Shown here: piece after piece, positions 17,178 through 25,085 of the stretch
Layout of the letters: each line of letters starts with the position of its first letter
How positions within the stretch are numbered: the first letter of the stretch is position 1
Assembly (NCBI RefSeq): GCF_001456935.1
Contig: NZ_KQ758483.1
Coordinates: forward strand, 1-64,000
Origin: [Bacillus] enclensis
GTDB taxonomy: Bacteria > Bacillota > Bacilli > Bacillales > Bacillaceae_B
DNA: 64,000 bases
Direction: 5' to 3'
Notes under the pieces: generated by a model
Database searches by the model: none
Seen by the model: only the letters and a program-made list of their open reading frames with translations
What the model was told of the DNA's origin: nothing
Program-made: the position numbers and the translations under genes

Positions 17178-18479
17178 TTAATGCGGCAGGAACGCCAATT
17201 GATAGAAAAATAATACCGCAAAGATATACACAAGCGGATGTACCTGCCTCCATTGTCCTTTAACCACTTTCAACAGTGGATAGGAGATGAATCCAAGCGC
17301 AATCCCAGTTGCGATGCTTGATGTCAGAGGCATGCTCAGGATGATCAGGAAAGCAGGGAACGCTTCGTCCAGCTCATCCCATTTAATATGGGAGATGCTT
17401 CCCATCATCAAACTTCCGACAATGATGAGAGCAGGGGCCGTAATGGCCGATATCCCGGAAACCGCGCTTACAAGCGGGCCGAAGAAGGCGGAAACAATGA
17501 ATAGAATCGATACCGTCAGCGTCGTCAACCCTGTCCGTCCTCCTGCGGAAACACCGGCGGAAGACTCGATATAAGCTGAAGTCGGACTTGTACCGAACAT
17601 GGCCCCGATCGTCGTTGCCACAGAGTCTGCAAGCAGTGCTTCACGGGCCCTTGGCAATTGATTGCCCTTCATCAGACCAGCCTGCTGGGCAACCCCGATC
17701 ATCGTGCCGGTCGTATCAAATATGGTCACAAGCAGGAAGGAGAATACGACTGCATACAAACCGTATTGAACCACATCTGCAAAAGCGGTGACCGGATTGC
17801 TGATGATCAGTCCTTCCGGAAGATGAGGGATGGCGAAGATCCCTTTGTCAAAAGAAAGGTCACCTGTGAAATAGGCAATGAAAGCTGTCACAATCATTCC
17901 GATGAATAGTGCTCCATGTACGTTCAGCACCATAAGCACAAGCGTCACAGCCAATCCTGCAAGGGCAAGGAGCGCAGAATGTGAATGCAAATCCCCGAGC
18001 TTTACTAAATTGGTAGGATGAGCTTCGATCAGTCCAGTCAGTCTTAAGCCGATGAAGGCGATGAACAGGCCGATACCAGCGGTGATCCCGTGTTTCAGAT
18101 TCTGGGGGATCGCCTCGATTAATTTAGCACGGAATGGCGTCAATGAAAGAATGACAAATACGATACCTGCTACAAATACGGCAGAAAATGCTACCACATA
18201 AGAAATATCGGCATTGGCTCCGACAACCGAATAAGTGAAGTAAGCATTCAATCCCATACCCGGAGCAATCGCAATCGGATAGTTTGCAAATAACGCCATC
18301 CACAGCGTACCTGCGACAGCTGAAATGATTGTAGCCAGGAATACCTGATCAAACGGTACACCGGCATCTGCCAGGATGATCGGATTGACGACCACGATAT
18401 ATACCATTGTCAAGAACGTCGTCAAACCCGCCAATATTTCTGTTTTAGGGGTAGTGCCGTTCTCTTGTAATTTAAACAT
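17178..18479 (-). CDS. Purine base permease, AzgA/PbuG-PbuO family
   Basis: 433 residues with about 12 hydrophobic helices. N-terminal EILAGLTTFLTMVYIVVVNP, then PGMGLNAYFTY and the GTSPTSAYIESSAGVSAGGR signature identify the guanine/hypoxanthine or adenine permeases of the NCS2-like AzgA group. Start at the ATG with GGAGG upstream; this removes a 13-residue extension. Two PurR-type boxes overlap the promoter, consistent with purine control as for pbuG/pbuO of B. subtilis. I cannot decide between the two paralogues. Confidence 0.9.
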   Translation of the reverse strand: MFKLQENGTTPKTEILAGLTTFLTMVYIVVVNPIILADAGVPFDQVFLATIISAVAGTLWMALFANYPIAIAPGMGLNAYFTYSVVGANADISYVVAFSAVFVAGIVFVILSLTPFRAKLIEAIPQNLKHGITAGIGLFIAFIGLRLTGLIEAHPTNLVKLGDLHSHSALLALAGLAVTLVLMVLNVHGALFIGMIVTAFIAYFTGDLSFDKGIFAIPHLPEGLIISNPVTAFADVVQYGLYAVVFSFLLVTIFDTTGTMIGVAQQAGLMKGNQLPRAREALLADSVATTIGAMFGTSPTSAYIESSAGVSAGGRTGLTTLTVSILFIVSAFFGPLVSAVSGISAITAPALIIVGSLMMGSISHIKWDELDEAFPAFLIILSMPLTSSIATGIALGFISYPLLKVVKGQWRQVHPLVYIFAVLFFYQLAFLPH

Positions 18480-18493
18480 GTAAAAACCTCCAT

Positions 18494-18538
18494 AAAAACG
18501 AACATTAAAAACACACAAATAATATAATATTCGGTATT
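18494..18538 (-). promoter_or_regulatory. Pair of inverted PurR boxes
   Basis: AAAAACGAACATT on the plus strand and ACCGAATATT on the minus strand face each other with 19 bp between them, each close to the PurBox consensus AWWWCCGAACWWT. They lie directly upstream of the purine permease. Confidence 0.7.
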
Positions 18539-18552
18539 AGGGTGAAATTCAA
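18524..18552 (-). promoter_or_regulatory. Sigma-A promoter of the purine permease
   Basis: On the minus strand TTGAAT and TATTAT are separated by exactly 17 bp; the -10 lies inside the PurBox pair. Confidence 0.65.
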
Positions 18553-18670
18553 TAGTTTAACTAAAAAAGAATAAAAAAATTATTTTGAAACCCCTTCCAA
18601 ATAGATGGCTTTTTCGATAAGATGGTCTCAATTACAGAGATTAATTTGAAGGGAAAGGAGCGGTGTTAAC

Positions 18671-20317
18671 GTGTATATGAAACTGCAAAACAAACCGATC
18701 TCCGAACAGATCGACCACATCACACGATCACTAGTCGCTCTTGAAAGTTATAATGGTACAGCCGGCGAAAGCAGGAAAGCTCATTATATATATGAAATTA
18801 TCCGGTCATTTCCTTATTTCCAGAAGCATCCTGATAAAGTCTGGATGCAAAAGGTCCCCAATGACGGAATCGGCAGGCAGAATGTCTTTGCGCTCCTAGA
18901 AGGGGAATCGGCAAAAACTTTATTATTCCATGCACATTATGACACAGTCGGCACGGATGATTACGGTGCCCTGCAGGACATGGCCCATGATCCCGATTTC
19001 CTCCAGAAATTCTTTATGGACTATGAAGGGGAAGACAAAGTGAGGGAAGATGCCCGTTCAGGCAATTGGCTGTTCGGAAGGGGGGCGCTTGATATGCAAA
19101 GCGGGATTGCCGTCCACCTGGCCAATCTGCTTTATTTTTCCGAACAAAAGGAGCTCCCTAAGGGAAATTTACTGTTCCTGTTCAATGGGGATGAGGAAAG
19201 TGAGCATGCAGGACTGATTGCAGCCTTGTCCGAACTCGACAGGCTGAAAGGAGAAGGCTTCGACTATCTTGCGGCCGTCAATACCGATTTCATTTCACCT
19301 ATTTATGATGGGGATTGCAAGAGATATATATACACCGGGGCGGCGGGTAAATTTCTGCCGGGCTTCTACATCTATGGAAGGGAAGCGCATGTCGGTGACG
19401 TATTGACGTCGATCGACCCGACGGCAATCGCTTCTAAAATCAATTTGGAAATTAATCAGAATCTTGATTTCGTAGAGAAAATTCCGGGTGAATTCACCCT
19501 CCCGCCGTCCTGTCTGTATTTTAAAGACGATAAGACGGCATATAATGTGCAGACACCACTAAGTACATCGATTTATTTCAATTACTTTGTTTATGAAAAA
19601 ACGGCCAGGGACGTTTTATACGTTATGAAAAAAGCAGCCATAAAAGCGGTGGAACAGCTTGAAATGAAGAGCAGGGAACAGTACGAGAACTACCGTACCT
19701 ATCACGGTTTTCCTGAAAGGGAGCTGTCCTGGCATGTGGATGTTCTGACGCTGAGGGAATATATTTTCTGGCTGAAGGAGCGGGGGCTTGATCCGGATCC
19801 CGTCATGGAGGAAGTTTTTCGCAGGCATGAAGGGGAGGATCGACGGACGATTGCTTACAAAATGGTTGAAGCGCTTCAGCTTCTCGACCCGGACCGGACA
19901 CCGAGAGTCATCATTTTCTTCGCTCCGCCATTTCTGCCGCATAACTATTTAAATGAAGAAAATGAGTACGGTAAGAAAGTGAAGGATATCCTGGAGGGCT
20001 GTCTGAATCAAATTTCACATGAGACAGGGGAAGAATTCGTAGTAAAACGCTTTTTCCCTTATCTTGCAGACGGCAGTTTTCTATCCCTGCACGAGGAGGA
20101 TGAAGATATAGAGGTCATCACGAAGAATCTGCCGATGATTGACGATCTCTATCCTGTCCCGATCGAAACAATCAGGAAGCTGAACATTCCTTCCATCAAT
20201 ATCGGCGTCTATGGTAAAGACGGTCATCAGTGGACGGAACGTGTCTATAAACCATACACTTTCTCCGTGCTGCCGGAGATCATCCAGAGAGTAACAAAGG
20301 ATTTATTGAATATTTAA
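18671..20317 (+). CDS. rocB: RocB-type M20 peptidase, arginine utilisation protein
   Basis: 548 residues. M20 metallopeptidase metal ligands are seen in LFHAHYDTVG (His), RGALDMQSG (bridging Asp) and NGDEESEHAG (Glu-Glu). The larger-than-usual length and the C-terminal PYLADGSFLSLHEEDE and GKDGHQWTERVYKPYTF segments match RocB. In B. subtilis rocB belongs to the RocR-controlled arginine catabolic regulon; its substrate is not established. GTG start after AAGGAG; an ATG two codons later is an alternative. No other roc genes flank it. Confidence 0.88.
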   Translation: MYMKLQNKPISEQIDHITRSLVALESYNGTAGESRKAHYIYEIIRSFPYFQKHPDKVWMQKVPNDGIGRQNVFALLEGESAKTLLFHAHYDTVGTDDYGALQDMAHDPDFLQKFFMDYEGEDKVREDARSGNWLFGRGALDMQSGIAVHLANLLYFSEQKELPKGNLLFLFNGDEESEHAGLIAALSELDRLKGEGFDYLAAVNTDFISPIYDGDCKRYIYTGAAGKFLPGFYIYGREAHVGDVLTSIDPTAIASKINLEINQNLDFVEKIPGEFTLPPSCLYFKDDKTAYNVQTPLSTSIYFNYFVYEKTARDVLYVMKKAAIKAVEQLEMKSREQYENYRTYHGFPERELSWHVDVLTLREYIFWLKERGLDPDPVMEEVFRRHEGEDRRTIAYKMVEALQLLDPDRTPRVIIFFAPPFLPHNYLNEENEYGKKVKDILEGCLNQISHETGEEFVVKRFFPYLADGSFLSLHEEDEDIEVITKNLPMIDDLYPVPIETIRKLNIPSINIGVYGKDGHQWTERVYKPYTFSVLPEIIQRVTKDLLNI

Positions 20318-20321
20318 AAAA

Positions 20322-20356
20322 GAGCCGCATCGCTGCCATAGCAATGCGGCTTTGTC
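20322..20356. terminator. Bidirectional terminator after rocB and the nitroreductase gene
   Basis: Stem AAAGAGCCGCAT / ATGCGGCTTTG with a short internal bulge; serves convergent genes. Confidence 0.8.
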
Positions 20357-20358
20357 TT

Positions 20359-20970
20359 TTATTCCGCCCAATCGATCAGGTTGCGGATATCCAGCCGGTC
20401 TGTTTTTCTTGCTTCCTTCAGAGGTTTGCCTATCGTGATCAGCATGATGGGCAAGTAACGATCGGAAACGTTGAATTCAGATACGAGAGCAGATGGGTTG
20501 AAGCCCCCGATCGGGCAAGTGTCCCAGCCTTTTGCCTTTGCTGCAAGCATCAACTGCATGGCTGCAAGTGAAGCATTGCTGAAAGCAGCGTCCCTTGGAT
20601 AAAGGTCACGGCTGTATGCTCCTTTGATCTGCTTGGAGAGGATCTCCTTCAATTCTGGTTTCATTTCTCCTTTTTCAACCGAAGGATCAAGGACCGGATC
20701 AATCTTTTTATCTGCCTCAAGATCGCCTAGTACTGCGACAACTGCCGAAGCATCAACGACCTGCTGCTGATTGTACGCAATCGGAAGCAGGCGCTCCTGA
20801 ACCTCTTTGCGATCGAACACAAGAAACTGCCAATGTTGAAGATTCCAGGCTGACGGTGCTTTTCCCGCAACCTGAAGAATCTCTACCAATTCTTCACGGG
20901 GAATCTCAACTTCAGGGTTATACACTTTCGTAGAGCGGCGTTCTTCTGCCACCTGAAAGAAATCTGTCAT
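20359..20970 (-). CDS. Nitroreductase family protein (YodC-like)
   Basis: 203 residues. FMN-binding RRSTKVYNPEV at the N-terminus, APSAWNLQHWQFLVF (about 40-55), and the C-terminal GWDTCPIGGFNPSAL / YLPIMLITIGKP signatures fit the nitroreductase group that includes B. subtilis YodC, induced by quinones. ATG chosen with AAGGAGG 7 nt upstream; an ATG 6 bp earlier is too close to that RBS. A TTAC-N5-GTAA palindrome upstream suggests control by a DUF24-type quinone sensor. Confidence 0.85.
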   Translation of the reverse strand: MTDFFQVAEERRSTKVYNPEVEIPREELVEILQVAGKAPSAWNLQHWQFLVFDRKEVQERLLPIAYNQQQVVDASAVVAVLGDLEADKKIDPVLDPSVEKGEMKPELKEILSKQIKGAYSRDLYPRDAAFSNASLAAMQLMLAAKAKGWDTCPIGGFNPSALVSEFNVSDRYLPIMLITIGKPLKEARKTDRLDIRNLIDWAE

Positions 20971-21027
20971 GATCATGCCTCCTTGATGTGAAAAAAGTGC
21001 TATAATTCAGGATGAATCTGGATGCTG

Positions 21028-21042
21028 CTTACTTTTTGTAAG
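21028..21042 (-). promoter_or_regulatory. Candidate DUF24/MarR-type operator (TTAC-N5-GTAA)
   Basis: CTTAC-TTTTT-GTAAG lies about 60 bp upstream of the nitroreductase start and resembles the operators described for YodB/CatR-type regulators. Confidence 0.45.
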
Positions 21043-21068
21043 TGTCTGATAACATGACCACTATAACG

Positions 21069-21086
21069 GACGCACTTTTTTGCGTC
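21069..21086. other. GACGCA/TGCGTC hairpin
   Basis: A 6-bp perfect inverted repeat with a T-rich 6-nt loop between the nitroreductase promoter and the 42-residue ORF. It could be a weak terminator of the latter or an operator. Confidence 0.4.
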
Positions 21087-21168
21087 AAGTGATGAGAATT
21101 TCCTTACACATTGCACGTTGCTAAAATAAGTTGCTTCATAAGAGTAATATTAGATAGAAGCAGCAATT

Positions 21169-21297
21169 TTAATGAAATAATGAATCAAAAGGATCATCTG
21201 CCTCTATGGGTGTGAAGAAATCAATGGGTTTAAGAGCCATCCAGCTCCCTCCGATAATGATGAGACAAAGAATGGGAAGATAAAAAATACCCAGCAT
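21169..21297 (-). CDS. 42-residue membrane protein
   Basis: ATG with AAGGAGG 7 nt upstream encodes MLGIFYLPILCLIIIGGSWM, a hydrophobic helix, then ALKPIDFFTPIEADDPFDSL and FH. One membrane segment with an acidic tail. Not recognised. It is transcribed divergently from the LacI-family regulator, with which it shares a 126-bp intergenic region containing a LacI-type operator. Confidence 0.65.
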   Translation of the reverse strand: MLGIFYLPILCLIIIGGSWMALKPIDFFTPIEADDPFDSLFH

Positions 21298-21357
21298 AGC
21301 GCATCCTCCTTGCAGTTCATTTTGTGAATGGGTTAACCTTATCTTGACTATAATCTG

Positions 21358-21371
21358 TGAAACGCGTTTCA
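21358..21371. promoter_or_regulatory. LacI-family operator palindrome
   Basis: TGAAACGCGTTTCA is a perfect 14-bp palindrome with the central CG typical of LacI/GalR operators, 53 bp upstream of the regulator gene start; autoregulation is likely. Confidence 0.7.
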
Positions 21372-21423
21372 GAGCAAGCGCTTATATAAGAAATATTTTA
21401 TCCTTACTAAAGGAGAATGGGTC

Positions 21424-22383
21424 ATGACTAATATCCGTGAAATTGCCCGTCTCGCCGGTGTCTCAGTTTCAACCGTCTCGAGGGTCTTGAATGAACATCC
21501 TTACGTCCGCGAAGAAAAAAGACGCAGGGTCCTGGGCGCTGTAGAAGAATTGAATTACATAAAGAACGCGAATGCCGTCCACTTATCAAAAGGGAAAACA
21601 TATTGCATAGGGGTGGTGATTCCCTTCTTGAACCTGCCGTACTTTGGTGAAGTACTGCAGGGAATCGCGGGGGAAGCATTGAAACACGGGTATCACCTCA
21701 AGATTTTTCAGACCAATTATGAAAAAGTGGCCGAACTAGATGCATTTCACCGCCTGCGGATGAAGGAGGTGGATGGCCTTATTCTTGCATCAAGGGCGAA
21801 CTCCCTTGAAGCACTGCAGCCATTCATGGAGGGGACCAATGTCGTCTTCTGTGAGAATCTTTCCGGTGTGGAGAAAAAAGTCTTCATCAACCATTATGAA
21901 GCGGTCCGAACCGCAATGGATCACCTCCATTCAAAAGGCCATAAAGATATCGGACTGTGTATTCACCGTACGTTCGGGACAAATAGCGAAGAAAGGGTAC
22001 GGGGATTTTTCGATGGAGCCGAAGCTGCAGGGCACAAGATACAAGACGGATGGATTTTCAACGACTGCATCAGCCTCCAGGACGGAAGGGAAGTCGTAGG
22101 ACAGTGGGAGTCCCTTGGTGAGAGGCCGTCTGCCCTTATCGTCACGAGTGATCAAGTATCGGCAGGGATTGTATCTCAGGCAGGCAGGAAAGGGATCTCC
22201 ATACCCGATGAACTGGCAATCTTAAGTTTTGATAATCATCCTATATCAGAAGTATTTGACATCACGTCTTTTGACGTACCGATCAGACAGCTGGGGGAGG
22301 AAGCATTCAAACTATTTTTAAAAGAAGAACCATCTTCCCCTGTCATCCTTGAAACCACCTTGTTTGAACGAAAAACAATGTAA
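21424..22383 (+). CDS. LacI-family transcriptional regulator
   Basis: 319 residues. The N-terminal helix-turn-helix NIREIARLAGVSVSTVSRVL followed by the hinge helix region NANAVHLSKGKTYCIGVVIP marks a LacI/GalR protein; the rest is a periplasmic-binding-protein fold (GLILASRAN, VTSDQVSAGIV, LAILSFDNHPISE). The effector is unknown. No sugar operon is adjacent, so targets other than itself and perhaps the divergent 42-residue ORF cannot be named. Confidence 0.92.
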   Translation: MTNIREIARLAGVSVSTVSRVLNEHPYVREEKRRRVLGAVEELNYIKNANAVHLSKGKTYCIGVVIPFLNLPYFGEVLQGIAGEALKHGYHLKIFQTNYEKVAELDAFHRLRMKEVDGLILASRANSLEALQPFMEGTNVVFCENLSGVEKKVFINHYEAVRTAMDHLHSKGHKDIGLCIHRTFGTNSEERVRGFFDGAEAAGHKIQDGWIFNDCISLQDGREVVGQWESLGERPSALIVTSDQVSAGIVSQAGRKGISIPDELAILSFDNHPISEVFDITSFDVPIRQLGEEAFKLFLKEEPSSPVILETTLFERKTM

Positions 22384-22459
22384 GAAGTGTTGTTGGCTGA
22401 ATAAGAGGGAAAACTATATTAAACTGGGTCAAAGGTATACTGCTGGGAGGCGATTCGCA

Positions 22460-22555
22460 ATGCTTGGTAATAAAGAAGAAAAAATCCTGGTCATCGTCAT
22501 GTTCGTCGTTGCCTTGTTCCTTCTTTTTGCGATTGTAAGAAAATATATCATGTAA
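22460..22555 (+). CDS. 31-residue single-pass membrane protein
   Basis: MLGNKEEKILVIVMFVVALF then LLFAIVRKYIM: short charged N-terminus, one hydrophobic helix, basic C-terminus. GGGAGG lies 10 nt upstream of the ATG. A longer in-frame extension overlaps the regulator and has no RBS. A terminator follows. Not recognised. Confidence 0.6.
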   Translation: MLGNKEEKILVIVMFVVALFLLFAIVRKYIM

Positions 22556-22571
22556 CTTATTGTTGAACCGG

Positions 22572-22597
22572 GCCGGTCCTTTTGGGATCGGCTTTTT
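22572..22597 (+). terminator. Terminator after the 31-residue gene
   Basis: Stem GCCGGTCC / GGATCGGC (one G-T pair), loop TTTTG, T5 tail. Confidence 0.8.
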
Positions 22598-22684
22598 ATA
22601 TGGGGCAATGATGAAAAATTGGAATGTCCTCATACCTTCCTGATTTCTGCCATATGATTTAGTAATGAAACGGCAGGTGAAGGG

Positions 22685-23149
22685 ATGATGTGGAGAGAAT
22701 TCAAGCAGTTCATTTCCAGGGGGAATGTGTTCGACCTTGCGATAGCGGTTATTATCGGTGCGGCATTTGGTAAGATTGTGGAATCTTTGGTGGAAGATAT
22801 CATGATGCCGATTGTCGGTATCTTATTTGGCGGCGTGAATTTTGAAGGACTAAACTTGAGAGTTAGAGCCGAGGTGATTGAAATAGGAAAGTTCATTCAA
22901 ACCACAGTCGATTTTCTCCTCGTTGCTGCCAGTATTTTCTTCATGATCAAAGTCTTTAACCGCCTAAAGGGAGGCGAGGAGCAATACAAAGTGAAGCAGA
23001 CAACCAATCTGGAAGTGCTTCAGGAAATAAGGGACCTGCTAAAAATTGAACGGACGCATGACCCCCTGCATCTGAAGGACCCCCTGCAGCCTCCCGTCAC
23101 GAAAAGCGGGATGAAAATCCATTTCAAAAATAAGAGAAATGAAAAATGA
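22685..23149 (+). CDS. mscL: Large-conductance mechanosensitive channel MscL
   Basis: 154 residues. WREFKQFISRGNVFDLAIAV and IIGAAFGKIVESLVEDIMMP form the N-terminal helix and first pore-lining helix; a second helix (VDFLLVAASIFFMIKVFNRL) and a charged C-terminal bundle follow. Homopentameric emergency valve opened by membrane tension under hypo-osmotic shock. The C-terminal tail is longer than usual (LHLKDPLQPPVTKSG region). The start is one of two adjacent ATGs after AGGTGAAGG. Confidence 0.96.
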   Translation: MMWREFKQFISRGNVFDLAIAVIIGAAFGKIVESLVEDIMMPIVGILFGGVNFEGLNLRVRAEVIEIGKFIQTTVDFLLVAASIFFMIKVFNRLKGGEEQYKVKQTTNLEVLQEIRDLLKIERTHDPLHLKDPLQPPVTKSGMKIHFKNKRNEK

Positions 23150-23166
23150 ACAAAGATTTTGACTTT

Positions 23167-23190
23167 AATCCTACTTTTATAGTAGGATTA
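23167..23190. other. AATCCTAC/GTAGGATT hairpin between mscL and the ATP-grasp gene
   Basis: Perfect 8-bp inverted repeat with a TTTTATA-type loop, but no real T run after it. It may be a weak terminator of mscL or an operator of the next gene. Confidence 0.45.
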
Positions 23191-23230
23191 CTTTGTATTT
23201 AAGTCGGAATCAAAAAGAGAGGGAATCATC

Positions 23231-24163
23231 TTGAGAAAAATTCATGTCATCCATGAAAATAGTGAGTGGACCAGGCATCTGACCGATCGTTTAGATGAAT
23301 TGAATCTACCATATGAAGAGTGGTTCCTTGACCAGGGCACCGTCGACTTAACGGAAGCTCCACCGGAGGGAATCTTCTACAACAGGATCAGTGCTTCATC
23401 CCATACCCGTAATCACCGCTATGCACCGGAGCTGACGGAAAGTGTCCTGTCCTGGCTTGAGTTTCATGACCGCAAAGTTCTGAATGGTACGCGGGCACTC
23501 CGTCTCGAAGTCAGTAAAGTGAATCAATATATGGCTTTGAATGCGTCAGGAATCAGGACGCCTAAAACGATTGCGGCAGTAGGGAAGGACCAGATCATCC
23601 AGGCAGCAAAAAAATTGGACAAACCATCTTTCATCACAAAACATAACCGGGCAGGAAAAGGTTTGGGAGTACAGTTGTTTCATTCCATTGATGCGTTGAA
23701 GGAATACGTCTACAGTGACTCATTTGAAGAACCATTGGACGGAACAACCTTGATTCAGGAATATATCCAATCACCCGATCACTCCATCACACGTTGCGAA
23801 TTCATTGGAGGGGAGTATCTATACGCTGTCCGGGTGGACACCTCCGAAGGCTTCGAACTGTGCCCGGCGGATACCTGCCAGATCGACGACCTTTTCTGCC
23901 CTGTTGGAGAGCAAGAGGAGAGTCCGAAGTTTCAGGTGATCGACGGGTTCGATGATGGAATTATTGCAGAGTATCAAGCATTCCTCCGTGATAACAAGAT
24001 TGACGTTGCCGGAATTGAATTCATAAAGGATTCTGAAGGTGTGATTTACACATATGATGTCAACACCAACACGAATTATAACAAAGATGCAGAAGCGGCG
24101 GCTGGTCAGTACGGGATGCTGGAGCTAGCGAAGTACCTTGGCCGCGAATTGGATAGGATTTGA
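23231..24163 (+). CDS. ATP-grasp ligase, RimK-like
   Basis: 310 residues from a TTG start after GAGGG. NGTRALRLEVSKVNQYMALN, FITKHNRAGKGLGVQLF (lysine and glycine loop binding ATP), LIQEYIQS and the C-terminal VAGIEFIKDSEG / DVNTNTNYN metal-binding Asp/Asn segment are ATP-grasp features. The fold joins a carboxylate to an amine or thiol via an acyl phosphate. The substrate is unknown; glutamate or amino-acid ligation is inferred from RimK similarity. Confidence 0.82.
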   Translation: MRKIHVIHENSEWTRHLTDRLDELNLPYEEWFLDQGTVDLTEAPPEGIFYNRISASSHTRNHRYAPELTESVLSWLEFHDRKVLNGTRALRLEVSKVNQYMALNASGIRTPKTIAAVGKDQIIQAAKKLDKPSFITKHNRAGKGLGVQLFHSIDALKEYVYSDSFEEPLDGTTLIQEYIQSPDHSITRCEFIGGEYLYAVRVDTSEGFELCPADTCQIDDLFCPVGEQEESPKFQVIDGFDDGIIAEYQAFLRDNKIDVAGIEFIKDSEGVIYTYDVNTNTNYNKDAEAAAGQYGMLELAKYLGRELDRI

Positions 24164-24177
24164 TTTGATGTGATGTG

Positions 24178-24204
24178 GCCCCTCTTGGTGGAGGGGTTTT
24201 TTTA
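24178..24204 (+). terminator. Terminator after the ATP-grasp gene
   Basis: Stem CCCCTC / GAGGGG with loop TTGGTG and T7. Confidence 0.85.
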
Positions 24205-24319
24205 TGTGGTGATGAGGGGGCATGCTGGAGGTGTTGATTTCCTTTTAAGGGGAGTGCGGATGCGGGAGAGGTGGTGTGCGTATTTGGCCTTATTTTCCAA
24301 GTGACGGAATTATCTTGAA

Positions 24320-24415
24320 AATTAAAAGATTATAGGATGGAATTCGAAGATTAAGCGTCGGAATTAAAAGATTCCTTGGCAAAATTAAAAGATTTTAGAT
24401 CAAAATTCGAAGATT
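24320..24415. repeat. 21-bp-periodic array, block 1
   Basis: Five copies of a 12-bp motif, AATTAAAAGATT (three) or AATTCGAAGATT (two), start at 24320, 24341, 24362, 24383 and 24404, exactly 21 bp apart. Nothing is encoded. The block is preceded by TTTCCAAGTG, as is block 2. Confidence 0.85.
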
Positions 24416-24629
24416 CGGGTTTTATGTCATGCCGAAATCTAGTTTTAGCAGCGTCTAGGGATACCCTTCTCGCTGAATTCTAGTATAATACCACCTTTTA
24501 TCCTGTTTTTTTCTGCAAAAACTGGCGTTGCACTTCATTTTATCCAGTTTCGTCGGCTTGGTAGCCGCTACCGATTCGGCAGCAGTTGAATACATAGGTT
24601 TACTTTCCAAGTGGAGGAACAAATTTGAA

Positions 24630-24728
24630 TATTAAAAGAATATTGGGTGGAATTCGAAGATTAATATGGTTGATATTAAAAGATTACTTTTCAAACTTAA
24701 AAGATTTCAGCCCTATAATTCGAAGATT
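24630..24728. repeat. 21-bp-periodic array, block 2
   Basis: Five copies of the same motif family (TATTAAAAGAAT, AATTCGAAGATT, TATTAAAAGATT, ACTTAAAAGATT, AATTCGAAGATT) at steps of 21, 23, 21 and 22 bp. It is homologous to block 1, including the leading TTTCCAAGTG, about 310 bp away. Confidence 0.8.
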
Positions 24729-24735
24729 CCGGTTT

Positions 24736-24834
24736 TCCAGCCCACTAAACCGGTCAGGAAGGCAAAGAACGCCTTCATGCCCGGTTCGTCTTATGCCACA
24801 CGCCTCTGACCAAAGCCCTTCCGCATTTCGTATT
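24736..24834 (+). repeat. Family B hairpin element, copy B1 (internally deleted)
   Basis: Starts TCCAG, lacks most of the 5' arm, then matches the third copy from AAACCGGTCAGGAAGGCAAA through to the CCGCATTTCGTATT end. Confidence 0.75.
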
Positions 24835-24960
24835 GTCCAGCTCCGGTGGCTAGAGGCTCGAGGTCATAAGTCAAACAAGCCAAAAAGGCAAAGAGCGCCT
24901 TTCCGGCTTGTCTGCCTTATGCTTGTCGCCTCTGAACGAGCCGCCTCCGCATTTCGTATT
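24835..24960 (+). repeat. Family B hairpin element, copy B2 (diverged)
   Basis: 126 bp, GTCCAGCT to GCATTTCGTATT, directly abutting its neighbours. Sequence differs from the other copies in both arms, but paired positions have changed together in the inner hairpin (AAAGGCAAAGAGCGCCTTT), which keeps the stem. Confidence 0.78.
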
Positions 24961-25085
24961 GTCCAGCTGCAGGGCTTAGAGGCACATGTCATAAGCCAAA
25001 CCGGTCAGGAAGGCAAAGAACGCCTTCATGCCCGGTTCGTCTTATGCCACCCGCCTCTGACCAAAGCCCTTCCGCATTTCGTATT
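24961..25085 (+). repeat. Family B hairpin element, copy B3
   Basis: 125 bp, complete: GTCCAGCTGCAGGGCTTAGA at the left, inner hairpin AAGGCAAAGAACGCCTT, and GCCTCTGACCAAAGCCC near the right. The GGGCTTAGAGGC and GCCTCT..AAAGCCC arms pair. Tandem position after B2 fixes the element's boundaries. Confidence 0.82.

Noticed and set aside
21358..21371. CcpA (cre) site
   Set aside because: TGAAACGCGTTTCA has a shifted central CGCG and does not fit the cre consensus; a LacI-type operator fits better.
24320..24728. CRISPR array
   Set aside because: Repeats are only 12 bp with ~9-bp spacers, there are no cas genes, and motif variants alternate.
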